Below, one piece after another: positions 36,594 through 46,420 of a stretch of DNA of 64,000 nt. A program made the position numbers and the translations under genes. This DNA is from Amia ocellicauda (taxonomy: Eukaryota > Chordata > Actinopteri > Amiiformes > Amiidae), in NCBI RefSeq assembly GCF_036373705.1, contig NC_089863.1, positions 9,221,357 through 9,285,356 of the forward strand. Direction: 5' to 3'. The notes below the pieces were generated by a model that ran no database searches, was not told the DNA's origin, and saw only the letters and a list, made by a program, of their open reading frames with translations. Every line of letters begins with the position of its first letter. Position 1 is the stretch's first letter.

Positions 36594-39316
36594 CGCTCAG
36601 GAGTGTGTCATGGGATCGCAATAACACCTCAGCTGGGGGGTTCCAGGACGTTGCCCGGGCGCTGGAGCAGTGAGTAACCAGAGAGGGGGATGGCTTCTAG
36701 ATCAGGAACAAACACACTCTCAGACAGACATACAAGACAGACAGACAGATGGGCACAGATACACAGACAAACAGAGACAGAAACACAGACAGACAGACAC
36801 AGGCAGTGAGACAGACAGACAGACATACAGATGGAAAGAAAGGCAGTGCTGTACAGTCGTTCTGGTGGATGTCCACAGCAAGATAAGAAGACCCCACCGC
36901 TCAGCGGAGAGGAATGACATAATAACACACTACTTATTCATTACCTAGGCAACTAACACCCTCTCTCTCTCCCCCTCTCTTCTGCCTTCACCTCCACCCC
37001 ATCTCTGCACTTTTCTCCCTCCATCTCTCCTCCGCCTCACCCCTCCATCCTCTCTCCCTCCCTCTCAGTAACTTCACGCTGCAGTACATGCCCCTCCCCC
37101 TCAGTGATGTCACTCAGGCATACCGCAGCGCCCCTGAGAGGACAGAACAGGCACTGACCAAGGTAACACAGCAGCCACAACCAGATCACCCACCCGACAC
37201 AGCAGCCACAGCAGCACAGTCCCACAACAACACAAGCACACAACGGCCACAACAGCCACAACCACACAACCACACTGGCGCTGACCAAGGTAACAGCAGC
37301 TGCAGCACCGCAGCCACAACGCTGACACGGACCATACTGCTGCTCGTGCTGTCGTCACTAATACTGATTTCAGTTGAGTCCCTTTTCCGGTGTCTCTCCC
37401 TGTCTGTCTAGCTCCCTCCCTCTCTCACTCTCTCACTCTCTCCCTCCCTCCCTTTCTCAGATTCAGAGGGCTCTGCTGAGGAACAATCAGACTCAGTGCT
37501 TCTCTCAGCGTCAGGCGCTCAGGCTGCACCAGGGCCTGGTCACGAGCACCGCCGAGCAGGTACCTCTACCTGTACACAAACTGGTACACACACCTGTACC
37601 TGTACACACACCTGTACCTGTAATTGACTCAATCCTGTACCTGTACACACACCTGTACCTGTACACAAACTTGTACACACACATGTTCCTGTAATCGACT
37701 CAATCCTGTACCTGTACACAAACCTGTACACACACCTGTACATGTAATCCACTCAATGCTGTACCTGTACACACACCAGTACATGTAATTGACTCAATCC
37801 TGTACCTGTAATCACACCTGTACCTGTACACACACCTGTACCTGTAATTGACTCAGTCCAGTACCAGTACCTGTACTCACACCTGTGTCTTTAACTCCGC
37901 CTGTGTGTGTCTGTGTGCAGGTCATGGACCGGCTGTGTGTGCGTGTACAGCAGCAGGTGAGTGTGCTGCGTGGCTGTGCGGCCGAGTCACTCAGAGATGA
38001 CTTGCAGGGGGCCAGACAGGTGCTGAAGGAGGCCAGGAACTCCAGAGCGGTGAGACACTGACTCCCTGACTCTCTGACAGTCTGACATCTTGACTCTCTG
38101 ACACTCTGACACCCTAGCTGTGTCCGAAACCGCCCCCCGGGTATCGGCCATTTTGTAGTGGTGTCCGAATTCATTCCCTACATCTCATTCCCTACATTTG
38201 TTCACTCATTCTTACCCACAATGCAATCTGATTTCGAGGGTACATAAGATGTACACTCTCCGACCCCTATTTCCCATAGTCCAACGCGGAGACGGTGGCA
38301 GAGTGCAAAAATAAATTGCAAATGGCAGATGCAAACACCGGAAACAGTTCTATTATCAAATTGACACACAATTGAATTATTTTCTCTATCATTATTTAAT
38401 AATCATAACAAATTAACAGTTCTGAAAAGATTAATTGTATTATGATTAATTTTGTTATTAATGCAAAAATAAAACAGAATGCAAGGGGTATGCACAGTAA
38501 AACATTTAATTGCATATTATAAAAGTATATATAAACTATATAAAGATTACAGAGATGATAAAAATGGTGAAATGTTCAAATGTCTGCGACAGCTCTCTGA
38601 CGCAGGGAATTTATGTCAGCATCTGAATTCGCTCCCTCATTTCGTTCCCTCACTGCTGAAATATGGTGCACTCCCTGCCATCCACTATATAGGAAATAGG
38701 GAATGAGTGAACAAGTGGGCGATTTCAGACACAGCACTTGACTCTCTGATACACTGACACCCTGACTCTCTGACAGCCTGACGTTCTGACACTCTGACTG
38801 ACTGACACCTTTCCCCACTGACTGTGTGTATTAACTCTGTGTGTCCAGCTGTACCCGTCTCTGTGTGAGCTGGCTCATGTCCTCTCAGTGGACGGTCCGG
38901 TCCGGCAGCGGCTGGACTCTTTGGCTGGTGAGCTGGGCAAGGCAGCGGACAAGGAGCTACAGGTACGGCACTGCTACTGCTACTGCTACTGTTACTGTAT
39001 ATACTATTATCAAACTATTTTCTTTCCCTCCCTCCCTCGCTCCCTCTCAGGTGATAGTGGACTCCATGGTGTCTCTGTGTCAGGAGCTCTGTCCTCAGGC
39101 CTCCGCCCTGGCCGAGCGCCTCTCCCCCCCACTCTCCTCCGTCGCCGAGCGCGTCTCCATCCCTCGCTCCGCCATCCGCACTGCCCTGATGGAGAGAGCG
39201 GGGCAGGACATCCACCGAGCGCTGGAGTGAGAGAAAGCTGTTGTTTAAGGCAGTCAGTGTGTCAGTGTTAATATTGTGATCACACTGTACTGATATAACA
39301 CACCTCCCTCTCCCTC

Positions 39317-39368
<52 letters not shown>

Positions 39369-42300
39369 GGAGGTGAAGCTGTCCGTTGTCTCCTATCTGA
39401 CGAACTCCATCGTGGACCAGATCCTGCAAGAGCTCTACTCCAAACAGAAGACACTGGTGAGGGATTTGGGAACAGGGGGAGGGAAGGAAAGAGGGAGGGA
39501 GAGAATGGAGAGAGACAGAGCGGAACTAAATTAGTGAACTATATTGTCTCACCCTCCTTCCCTCCCTTCTCCCTCCCCCTCTCTCATTTTCTCTTTCCTA
39601 CCCCACCCCACTCTCCCTCTCCCTCTCCCTCTCTCTCTCAGACCCACCATGTGTCCCAGATGAAGCGCTGGGGGAGGGAGGATGAGGAGGGAGTGGGTGG
39701 GGGGGGCACCGGGCGACGCCGGCACCGAGATTCTCTGGACATCACTGACGAGGAGCTGGGCAACAGCATAGTGAGTGTGTGTGTGTTTGTGTGAGTGAGT
39801 GTGTGTTTGTGTGAGTGTGTATTTGAGTCTCTCTCTCTTTTTCTCTGTCTCTCTCTCTAGGACACGATTGCTATTAAGAAGCGCAGTGCCAGAACTAGAC
39901 GGATCCGACCAGTGTCAACTAGACTGAGTGAGTCTCCCTTCCTCTCTCCCTCTTTCTCAGTCCACCAGTGTATCCGTCACTCAGTCAGTGTACAGTGTCT
40001 CTCTCTTCCTCTCTCTCTCTCAGGTCTAGGGGATGACTCCAGCTCTTCGCCCCCGCCCTCCTGCACTGCCCCCCATCCCTCCGGCACCCTCTCTCGTTCG
40101 GCATCCTGGGAAGGCCTGTCCGCCCTGCCTACCCACGGTGCACCACTGCGTCACGTAACCAGGGTGAGGCCGAGACCACCACGGAGACACCACCGGACCC
40201 CAGCGCCCCTGGACACACCCAACATGGTGAGAGAGAGAGAGAGAGAAACAGAGAGAGAGGGAGAAGAGGAAGACTCAGTCCTGCTGCAGCACATTTCTGA
40301 CCATTCTCCCTCTCCCTCTCCATCTCGCTCTCCAGCATTGTACAGAGAACGGCGCAGTGACCAGACTGGATGATGGCCTGCCAGACTTCTACACCAAAAG
40401 AGTCCTGCCAGACAGGTGACACACACACCCTCACCTGTCTGTCTCTCCCACCTGTCTGTGTCTGTCTCTCCCACCTGTCTGTGTGTGTCTCTCTCACCTG
40501 TCTGTGTGTCTCTCTCTCACCTGTCTGTGCGTGTCTCTCTCATCTGTCTGTGCGTGTCTCTCTCACCTGTCTGTGTGTGTCTCTCTCACCTGTCTGTGTG
40601 TGTGTCTCTCTCTCACTTGTCTGTGTTTGTGTCTCTCACTTGTCTGTGTGTGTGTCTCTCTCACCCGTCTGTGTGTGTCTCTCTCACTTGTCTGTCTGTG
40701 TGTGTGTCTCTCACCTGTCTGTGTGTGTATCTCTCCTGTCTGTGTGTGTCTCTCTCACCCGTCTGTGTGTGTCTCTCTCACTTGTCTGTGTGTGTGTGTG
40801 TGTCTCTCGCTTGTCTGTGTGTGTGTCTCTCACCTGTCTGTGTGTGTCTCTCCTGTCTGTGTGTGTCGCTCTCATCTGTCTGTGTGTGTCTCTCTCATCT
40901 GTCTGTGTGTGTCTCTCTCCCCATCTGTGTGTGTGTGTCTCTCACTTGTCTGTGTGTGTGTCTCTCTCACTTGTCTGTGTTTGTGTCTCTCTCACTTGTC
41001 TGTGTGTGTCTCTCTCACTTGTCTGTGTTTGTGTCTCTCTCCCCATCTGTGTGTGTCTCTCTCACTTGTCTGTGTGTGTGCGTGTCTCTCACCTGTCTGT
41101 GTGTGTGTCTCTCTCATCTGTCTGTGTGTGTCTCTCTCACCCGTCTGTGTGTCTCTCTCACTTGTCTGTGTGTGTGTCTCTCACTTGTCTGTGTGTGTCT
41201 CTCTCACCCGTCTGTGTGTCTCTCTCACTTGTCTGTGTGTGTGTCTCTCACTTGTCTGTGTGTATCTCTCTCCCCATCTGTGTCTCTCTCACTTGTCTGT
41301 GTGTGTGTGTCTCTCACCTGTCTGTGGGTGTGTCTCTCCTGTCTGTGTGTGTGTCTCTCTCATCTGTCTGTGTGTGTCTCTCACTTGTCTGTGTGTGTGT
41401 CTCTCACCCGTCTGTGTGTCTCTCTCCCCATCTGTGTGTCTCTCTCACTTGTCTGTGTGTGTGTGTCTCTCACCTGTCTGTGTGTGTGTCTCTCCTGTCT
41501 GTGTGTGTGTCTCTCACTTGTCTGTGTGTCTCTCTCCCCATCTGTGTGTCTCTCTCACTTGTCTGTGTGTGTGTGTCTCTCACCTGTCTGTGTGTGTGTC
41601 TCTCTCACCCGTCTGTGTGTGTGTCTCTCACTTGTCTGTGTGTGTGTCTCTCACCCGTCTGTGTGTCTCTCTCCCCATCTGTGTGTCTCTCTCACTTGTC
41701 TGTGTGTGTGTCTCTCACCCGTCTGTGTGTCTCTCTCCCCATCTGTGTGTCTCTCTCACCCGTCTGTGTGTGTGTCTCTCTCCTGTCTGTGTGTCTGTCT
41801 GTATCAGTCAGTGTGTCAGTGTTTATATTATATTCTTTATTAACCTCTCTCCCTCAGTCAGCTCTCCTCTCTCAACGAGTCACATTCCCTCCCATCTCAC
41901 CGGAAGAAGAGGCGCACCATGTTGTCCATCTTTGGCTTCCGCAAGCACCGCACCCCGGCGGCGACCAATCAGGCGCCAGAGCCTGGGGGAGGGGCCTGTG
42001 GAGAGGAGTGTCGCACCGTACCCCCTAGGTACAGCACTGACAACTGTACTGTGTGTGTGAGTGAGTGTGTGTGTGTGTTAGTCTCTAATCAGTATCACAC
42101 TCTCTCTCCCCGTCTGTCTCTCGGTAGCTCTCAGTCAGACAGTTGTTACAGTTTCCTCCACGCCCCAAGGGATTCTGTGAAGGTTCAGTCCTCCAGTCAG
42201 GACTCCCTGAGCCCAGGGGCTGATGGGAGGGGGAAGGAGCATCGGGGGGAGGGGACAAGAGGTCTGGTGGAGGCGCGGCAAGTGCAGGGCATACTATTGC

Positions 42301-45174
42301 CAGGCATGGGGGGAACCAAACCACCCTCTCTGGTTTCCAAACAGGTATGAGCCAATACACAGTCAATTAGTGTGTCCATCAATCAATCTGTCAGTCAGTC
42401 ACTCAGTCACACTAAAATCTTCCTTTCTTCAGCCATCTGAGGACAGACAGATGGACAGACACCCCAGCTTCGAGAGCAGACAGGCAGAGAGGCAGCTGGA
42501 GCGGCCGGCTGACAGACAGATGGACCGCCCACCGGAGGGGCAGTGCAGAGTGGGAGGAGCCTCGTCCCCGGGGTCAGAGGTCGCCGTGCAGAGCGGCAAG
42601 CCGGAACCACCTTCTCAGGCCAGCAAACCCAGCCTGGCCTCCCTGAGACAGAGGCACCTGCTGGGCAGCTCTGGTACTGCACCCTCTCTCACTGGTACAT
42701 AGACACACTGACACACTCACTGAGACACAGACACACTCACAGTGACACACTGAGACACAGAGAAACACACATTGTTACACTGACATACTGAGACACGGAC
42801 ATAAGAACATAAGAACATAAGAAAGTTTACAAACGAGAGGAGGCCATTCTACCAATCGTGCTTGTTTGGTGTCCATTAATATCTAAGTGATCCAAGGATC
42901 CTATCCAGTCTGTTTTTAAATGTTCCCAAATTGTTGCTTCTACCACATCGCTGGGGAGTTTGTTCAGATTGTGACTACTCTCTGTGTGAAGAAGTGTCTC
43001 CTGTTTTCTGTGTTTGGTCGATGCCTTTCATGATTTTGAAGACTTGGATCAAGTCCCCACGTAGTCTCCTCTGTCCCAGGGTGAAAAGGTTCAGGTCCTC
43101 AGTCTCTCAGTAGGACTTTCCCTTCAGACCTGGAATAAGTCTGGTTGCTCTCTTCTGAACTGCCTCTAGAGCAGCGATATCTTTCTTGAAGTGTGGAGCC
43201 CAGAACTGCACACAGTATCCAGATGAGCTCTAACTAGTGCATTGTACAGTCTGAACATCACTGCCCTTGTTCTCAATTCTACACTTTTTCTACAGCATTT
43301 TGCTAAGTCAGTGTGAATGACTTGTCCTCATTGAATTTCATCTCCAAGGTGTCGGACCACAACTGAATATTATCTAAGTCCCTTTGAATAGCCTGTGCTG
43401 CCGAGATTGTATCTGCTGAGCCACTTATTTTAGTATCATCTGCAAATTTGACAAGTTTGTTAACTATCCCAGAGTCCAGATCATTAATATAGATTAGAAA
43501 AAGCAAAGGCCCTAGTACTGATCCCTGTGGAACTCCACTAACAACCTCACTCCATTCTAATTTTCATTAAGATGCTCCTCTATTTTCTGTCTAATCATTT
43601 TTTCCAACATTTTACAGGTGATGCAGGTGAGACTGATTGGTCTATAATTTCCTGGCTCAGTTTTGTCCCCTTTCTTGTGGATTGGTTTGACATTTGCTGT
43701 CTTCCAGTCAGTTTGCACATCCCCTGTTCTAAGTGTCATTTGGAATATTTGAGTTAGCGGCCTATAAATAATTTTCCTAATTTCTTTAAGTACTGTTGGA
43801 GTATACACACTGACACACATACACACACATTTTGACACATACAGCCACACACTCACACACACACTGATGTAACTGTAATGTACAGGTGCTGCTTCACTGG
43901 AAGAGGAGGTGGAGAGGGATGGAGAGAGTAGGGCAGGGGCTGAGGAAGAGAGGGAGACGGACAGAGAGCGAGGGAGGGAGAGAGAAGAGGAGCGGCAGTC
44001 CCCCTCCAGCCCGGACAAGGTATCTGTCTGTGTGTCTGTCTCTGCATCTCCGTGTCTGTCTGTCTGTCTGTATAAGTTTAAACTCTCACTTCCTGTTTTT
44101 TTAGCAGCCTGTGGACGTCCCACCAATCAGCTGCCTGAACTCCCCAGACCAACCTCCTTCTGTGAAGTCACCAACAGGGGGCACCAATGGAAGGAAGGTC
44201 CCGCCTCCCACCCCGCCTCCCATCCCGCCCTCTTCCCTGAAACCTGGACTCGGACAGGGTGAGGTCAGCGTCACTCAAGGTAACAGACAGCCTCAGATTT
44301 GATATGATCTAGAAGGATCAGGTGACCATACTTTTGCTGTAAGTAATCCTTGAAAGAATTCAAGTAATTACAAAATGCCGCCGAAGCGCGAGATGAATCG
44401 AGAGCACGGAAAATCCTCAAAGCGTCAGACAGATTCTGTAGCTCTGTGTCACGCTGGATTTTATGCAATAGGCTGATTCTGTTTTGTATATTAGGAATTT
44501 GTAATAGAAAAAAATAAAATAACTGCATTGATCTTATTTTGAGTATAATGTTAACTTGGTCTATTGCTACGCAGTACATATGTACACATGGATCTTCATT
44601 TCTAGACTATTTTGTTGATTGAAATGGGAATATTATTACAAAGTATCTAGTCTTTCACCTTATTTTCCTAACAATGTGGCCCACAACAAAATTGGAATTC
44701 TCTTCAATGGCCCTCCAGCCCCAAACCCCTGATCTAGAATGACTGATGCAATTTTATTGTCCGCAATTATTGTTTTAATTATTTTTATTATAATAATTAT
44801 TATTATTACTATAGCTAGCTGCACTCTGTGCATAGTGAGGGGGCGCTGTATCTGATTGTGCTGTTATTATAATTATTGTTTTATAGACGAAGTGATCAGA
44901 GTTACAGCTCCAGTGAAACCACAGAGATCAAAAAAAGCCCTGTCCTGTGACACAGGTACTGTCCATGTGTCCGTGTGTCTGTCTGTCCTTGTGTCTGTCT
45001 GTCTGTCTCTCTCTCTCGTTCTTTGTGGGTCACTCAGTCACAATGTGTGTGTGTGTTTCTATCAGGCAGTGACAAGGACAGCCCTAACCCCCAGGAGAAG
45101 GCCTCGGACAGGAAACCCCCAGTGAAAAAACCCAGAATACCCCAGAATGCCCGGATACGCTCCTTGGATGAGCC

Positions 45175-45219
<45 letters not shown>

Positions 45220-45221
45220 TG

Positions 45222-45265
<44 letters not shown>

Positions 45266-45377
45266 TGAGAGCATGTATGTGTGTGTGTGTGAGAGAGTCT
45301 CTTTTAATTTCAGTTTTCTCTCTCTTACGTTTCTAGGCAATGGGAACGTAGCACCTGGAAACAGTGAGGCATCATGA
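22581..45377 (+). CDS. carmil3: CARMIL3, capping protein regulator and myosin I linker 3
   Basis: CARMIL proteins bind and allosterically uncap actin capping protein at membranes. About 40 coding exons: 22581-22638, 24272-24366, 25345-25395, 28875-28934, 29062-29183, 29392-29480, 29780-29850, 29949-30022, 30124-30199, 31845-31933, 32050-32144, 32447-32533, 32684-32793, 33105-33182, 33339-33415, 33591-33695, 33932-34001, 34123-34204, 34414-34510, 34619-34673, 34806-34978, 36601-36669, 37069-37162, 37461-37559, 37921-38049, 38849-38962, 39051-39226, 39369-39456, 39642-39770, 39861-39927, 40024-40226, 40336-40415, 41858-42028, 42128-42344, 42433-42673, 43886-44019, 44105-44258 (or 44279), 44887-44955, 45066-45176, 45337-45377. 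Phases agree throughout, giving about 1,399 residues (human about 1,372). An N-terminal PH-like domain ([15 protein letters not shown]) is followed by leucine-rich repeats ([19 protein letters not shown]), a helical dimerisation region and a disordered tail. The tail has a capping-protein-interaction motif, [12 protein letters not shown] (40140-40180), and the CARMIL-specific motif around [12 protein letters not shown] (40360-40390). The human neighbourhood and best-remembered sequence favour CARMIL3 over CARMIL1 and CARMIL2. Confidence 0.93.
22639..24271. other. CARMIL3 intron 1, microsatellites
   Basis: Holds GA/TGAT runs, (CA)n near 23046, (TG)n near 23310, CT-rich tracts at 23500-23730 and a gtcagtcagtgtgtcagtca array at 23926-24115. 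No exon or transposon was recognised. Confidence 0.7.
25021..25072. repeat. (AAT)n microsatellite in CARMIL3 intron 2
   Basis: About 17 consecutive taa triplets. Similar ATT/AAT runs occur at 5560, 10211 and 34561. Confidence 0.95.
25555..28851 (-). mobile_element. IS630/Tc1-superfamily element (degenerate), interrupted by a second transposon
   Basis: The ends are imperfect inverted repeats: left CAGTTTTTCTCAATTGATTT, right reverse complement CAGTTTTTCTCAGTCGCTTT. The minus strand has broken transposase pieces: [18 protein letters not shown] (near 26760), then [19 protein letters not shown] with [20 protein letters not shown] (26230-26390) and [11 protein letters not shown] (near 26120). The Asn-Pro-Ile-Glu part expected after HSPV is disrupted, and the reading frame is broken in many places. 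A complete Tc1 element (26908-28114) is inserted inside it. Left flank is TA; the right flank reads TG, so one target base seems mutated. It sits in CARMIL3 intron 3. Confidence 0.75.
26908..28114 (+). mobile_element. Tc1/mariner element, copy B, nested in the IS630-like element
   Basis: Full-length 1.21-kb element with TA at 26906-26907 and 28115-28116 and the same inverted ends as copy A. The plus strand encodes a transposase in two frames: 27101-27766 has the helix-turn-helix part ([20 protein letters not shown]) and WSDESRF; 27684-28082 has [16 protein letters not shown] and the C-terminus. A two-base deletion around 27690 relative to copy A breaks the frame, and an in-frame stop precedes IVMARRL. 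Copies A and B are very similar and carry different frame lesions. Confidence 0.93.
28117..28874. other. Remainder of CARMIL3 intron 3
   Basis: The distal part of the interrupted IS630-like element, about 735 bases, AT-rich and without recognised coding sequence, ending at its right inverted repeat at 28851, followed by gattattattattgcag and the exon at 28875. Confidence 0.6.
29500..29770. repeat. Minisatellite in CARMIL3 intron 6
   Basis: Units of about 60 bp built from cacactgacactgacgccct, gacaggctcacacacttaca and ctctgacatgctcacacact, decaying into short cacactgacactctgac repeats, between the exons ending 29480 and starting 29780. Confidence 0.85.
30244..31768. mobile_element. Non-autonomous DNA transposon with long inverted repeats and 9-bp target duplication
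   Basis: A 1,525-bp insertion in CARMIL3 intron 9. Outer ends are inverted: left ACCTCTGTGAAGTTGGCACC, right reverse complement ACCTCCGTGAAGTTGGCACC. Matching continues inward for at least 150 bases (through gaatcaaaacatatgcattc and gagatattaaagattatatt) and again for the blocks at about 30400-30530 and 31316-31435. Flanks carry the same 9 bases, gtgtgagtg, at 30235-30243 and 31769-31777. The arms contain tandem diverged copies of a 120-170-bp unit with gcacaaaccagcacaaa and ggggtgctgagtgatgtca. No transposase is seen. Long arms plus a 9-bp duplication recall Mutator-like or foldback elements; the family is not certain. Confidence 0.85.
32155..32325. repeat. Minisatellite in CARMIL3 intron 11
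   Basis: About 44-bp units of ctgtctgactgtctcacttt plus ccacctctcactgtgcacct are repeated about four times, starting shortly after the donor at 32145. Confidence 0.85.
34561..34613. repeat. (ATT)n microsatellite before CARMIL3 exon 20
   Basis: About 17 att triplets directly upstream of the acceptor at 34618. Confidence 0.95.
34979..36600. other. CARMIL3 intron 21 with transposon relics
   Basis: Starts with (AG)n at 34988-35022. A short frame at 35342-35461 encodes [20 protein letters not shown] and then stops; a second short start at 36149 gives [13 protein letters not shown]. Both look like the basic N-termini of fish hAT-type transposases, but the rest is not readable, so this is a guess. 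A hAT MITE sits at 35545-35713. Repeated tagctagc motifs occur at 35525, 35715, 36115 and 36310. Confidence 0.4.
35545..35713. mobile_element. hAT-type MITE with perfect 8-bp target duplication
   Basis: A 169-bp element. Left end CAGTGGTTCTCAAATG and right end reverse complement CAGTGCTTCTCAGACTG are typical of hAT/Charlie-like terminal repeats. The 8-base gtctagct flanks it at 35537-35544 and 35714-35721. The interior repeats the phrase aaggcacacc several times and has no coding capacity. Confidence 0.88.
37163..37310. repeat. CARMIL3 intron 23 with a duplicated donor segment
   Basis: The true donor context gcactgaccaaggtaacacagcag (exon end 37162) is echoed at about 37280-37302 as gcgctgaccaaggtaacagc, within cacaacagc-rich repeats. 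The second copy keeps a usable GTAACA. Confidence 0.75.
37560..37890. repeat. Minisatellite starting at the CARMIL3 exon 24 donor
   Basis: Units made of acacacctgtacctgtacac and ctgtaattgactcaatcctg are repeated about five times, beginning at the donor gtacct at 37560 and filling most of the intron. Confidence 0.88.
38117..38735. mobile_element. Non-autonomous DNA transposon in CARMIL3 intron 25
   Basis: About 620 bp with imperfect inverted ends: left GCTGTGTCCGAAACCGCCC, right reverse complement GCTGTGTCTGAAATCGCCC. Further inverted similarity (cattccctac with gagggaacg-like sequence) lies inside. The interior is AT-rich without a transposase. A clear target duplication was not found, so superfamily is left open. 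Confidence 0.7.
40416..41820. repeat. 1.4-kb minisatellite of 20-24-bp units in CARMIL3 intron 32
   Basis: More than 55 copies of ctctctcacctgtctgtgtg-type units, with cttgtctg, cccgtctg and ccccatctg variants arranged in higher-order blocks. It begins at the donor gtgaca (40416). The array is free of stop codons in all three forward frames, producing three overlapping false frames of about 475-550 codons rich in Cys, Val, Ser and Leu. Confidence 0.96.
42799..43810 (-). mobile_element. CR1/Rex1-like non-LTR retrotransposon fragment in CARMIL3 intron 35
   Basis: The minus strand encodes reverse transcriptase pieces: [20 protein letters not shown] (from about 43690), then [17 protein letters not shown] and [18 protein letters not shown] with the catalytic FADD (43400-43540), and the thumb region homologous to the copy at 6120. 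A segment of polymerase between LEKMI and SGVPQ is missing. The 3' end, at the low-coordinate side, is a short gaacataa repeat, as in CR1/L2-type tails. Confidence 0.88.
44280..44886. other. CARMIL3 intron 37
   Basis: AT-rich sequence without a recognised exon. A minus-strand frame of 102 codons (44579-44271) shows no family I know. An (ATT)-like run lies near 44785-44810. Confidence 0.5.
45177..45290. repeat. (GT)n and (GA)n microsatellite in the last CARMIL3 intron
   Basis: Two gt runs of about 30-35 bases separated by gagagagagtgagagtg, starting at the donor at 45177. Confidence 0.9.
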
Positions 45378-45469
45378 CGGCAACGGAACTTGGAAAGGAG
45401 TCGTCGCGGCAACGATCACAGCTGGAACATTCCGACTGACTGAACACTCTGTGTTGGGACAGCGAGACC

Positions 45470-45516
<47 letters not shown>

Positions 45517-46420
45517 CCCAGTCCGTCAGGCACTGTATGTATATTCATATATATGTATTAACTGTAAAGAGAGAGAAAGAGCGACAGAGAGGGAGAGCGA
45601 GAGGGAGAATTTATAATTAAGGCCATATATCTATCCATATATATAAATACATATACACACATATAGGTGTATAGGACAGACAGATGGACGGACAGACTGA
45701 CAGGGGTCCTAACACTCCGGCCGCGACTGACTGACTGTGATTGTGGCTCCCTCCGCAGTCTATGGGCCTGTATCTGGATGCCATTCCTCTGCGGGAACGC
45801 CAGGGGGCAGTGTGGACACTCCAGAAAATATTGTTTGCTTGATTATGATTAATGTGATTATGATTATTATTATTATTATTAAGCATATTCCTTTGAAATG
45901 AGTAATGAATTATTGGAATAAGTAGTTTGCAAAATTGTATACTACTGGTCTTTTTTTTGTTTTTGTTTTTATTTAGTCCATCACCGTGTAACGTTGTATT
46001 ATATTACTATCACAGTCTATGATATGATATAAATGATGTAAATAAGAGAGTTCTGCAGCTCCAAGGGTGCCTGTTCTGCCAGGAGTGTTATATTGCTGCC
46101 CCTGTTCTGTGACAGCAGTGCCCAGCCTGCGACGCCTGCCTGGCTGACTTCCGGCGCTGCTCTGACGCGGGTTCTTTCACGGTTGTGACCGACGCCAGTC
46201 ACAGTGTCCAGATCGCGCTGTTTCTAGAACCCATGGCGGAGCTCGGCCTGGCAGCGTTGCACTCTGGGAGCATTTGCCGCACAGCTCTCGCACCTCTGCA
46301 GCACCACGCCTTCTTCTTTCTACTGTTCGTCTTGCATTCTCTCTCTCCTCCTCTCCTCTTCTCTCTCTGTCTATATTGAATTGTAATATATTTTCTAAGC
46401 TGAATAAAAGAATAAAGAGC
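45378..46420 (+). other. CARMIL3 3' untranslated region with polyadenylation signals
   Basis: After the TGA at 45375-45377 there is a (CA)n run at 45472-45508, AT-rich sequence and then two adjacent aataaa signals at 46403-46408 and 46411-46416. No coding sequence was recognised. Confidence 0.6.

Noticed and set aside
40370-42060. Overlapping forward frames of about 475-550 codons rich in Cys-Leu-Ser-Val
   Set aside because: They are translations of the tgtctgtgtg minisatellite in CARMIL3 intron 32; only 41858-42028 within them is a real exon.
44271-44579. 102-codon minus-strand frame in CARMIL3 intron 37
   Set aside because: No known family, no exon borders; could be part of an unrecognised repeat but not supportable as a gene.
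46045-46400. Possible extra gene in the GC-rich stretch after CARMIL3
   Set aside because: Frames are short and broken, no splice-linked continuation, and two polyadenylation signals follow; best explained as 3' untranslated region.
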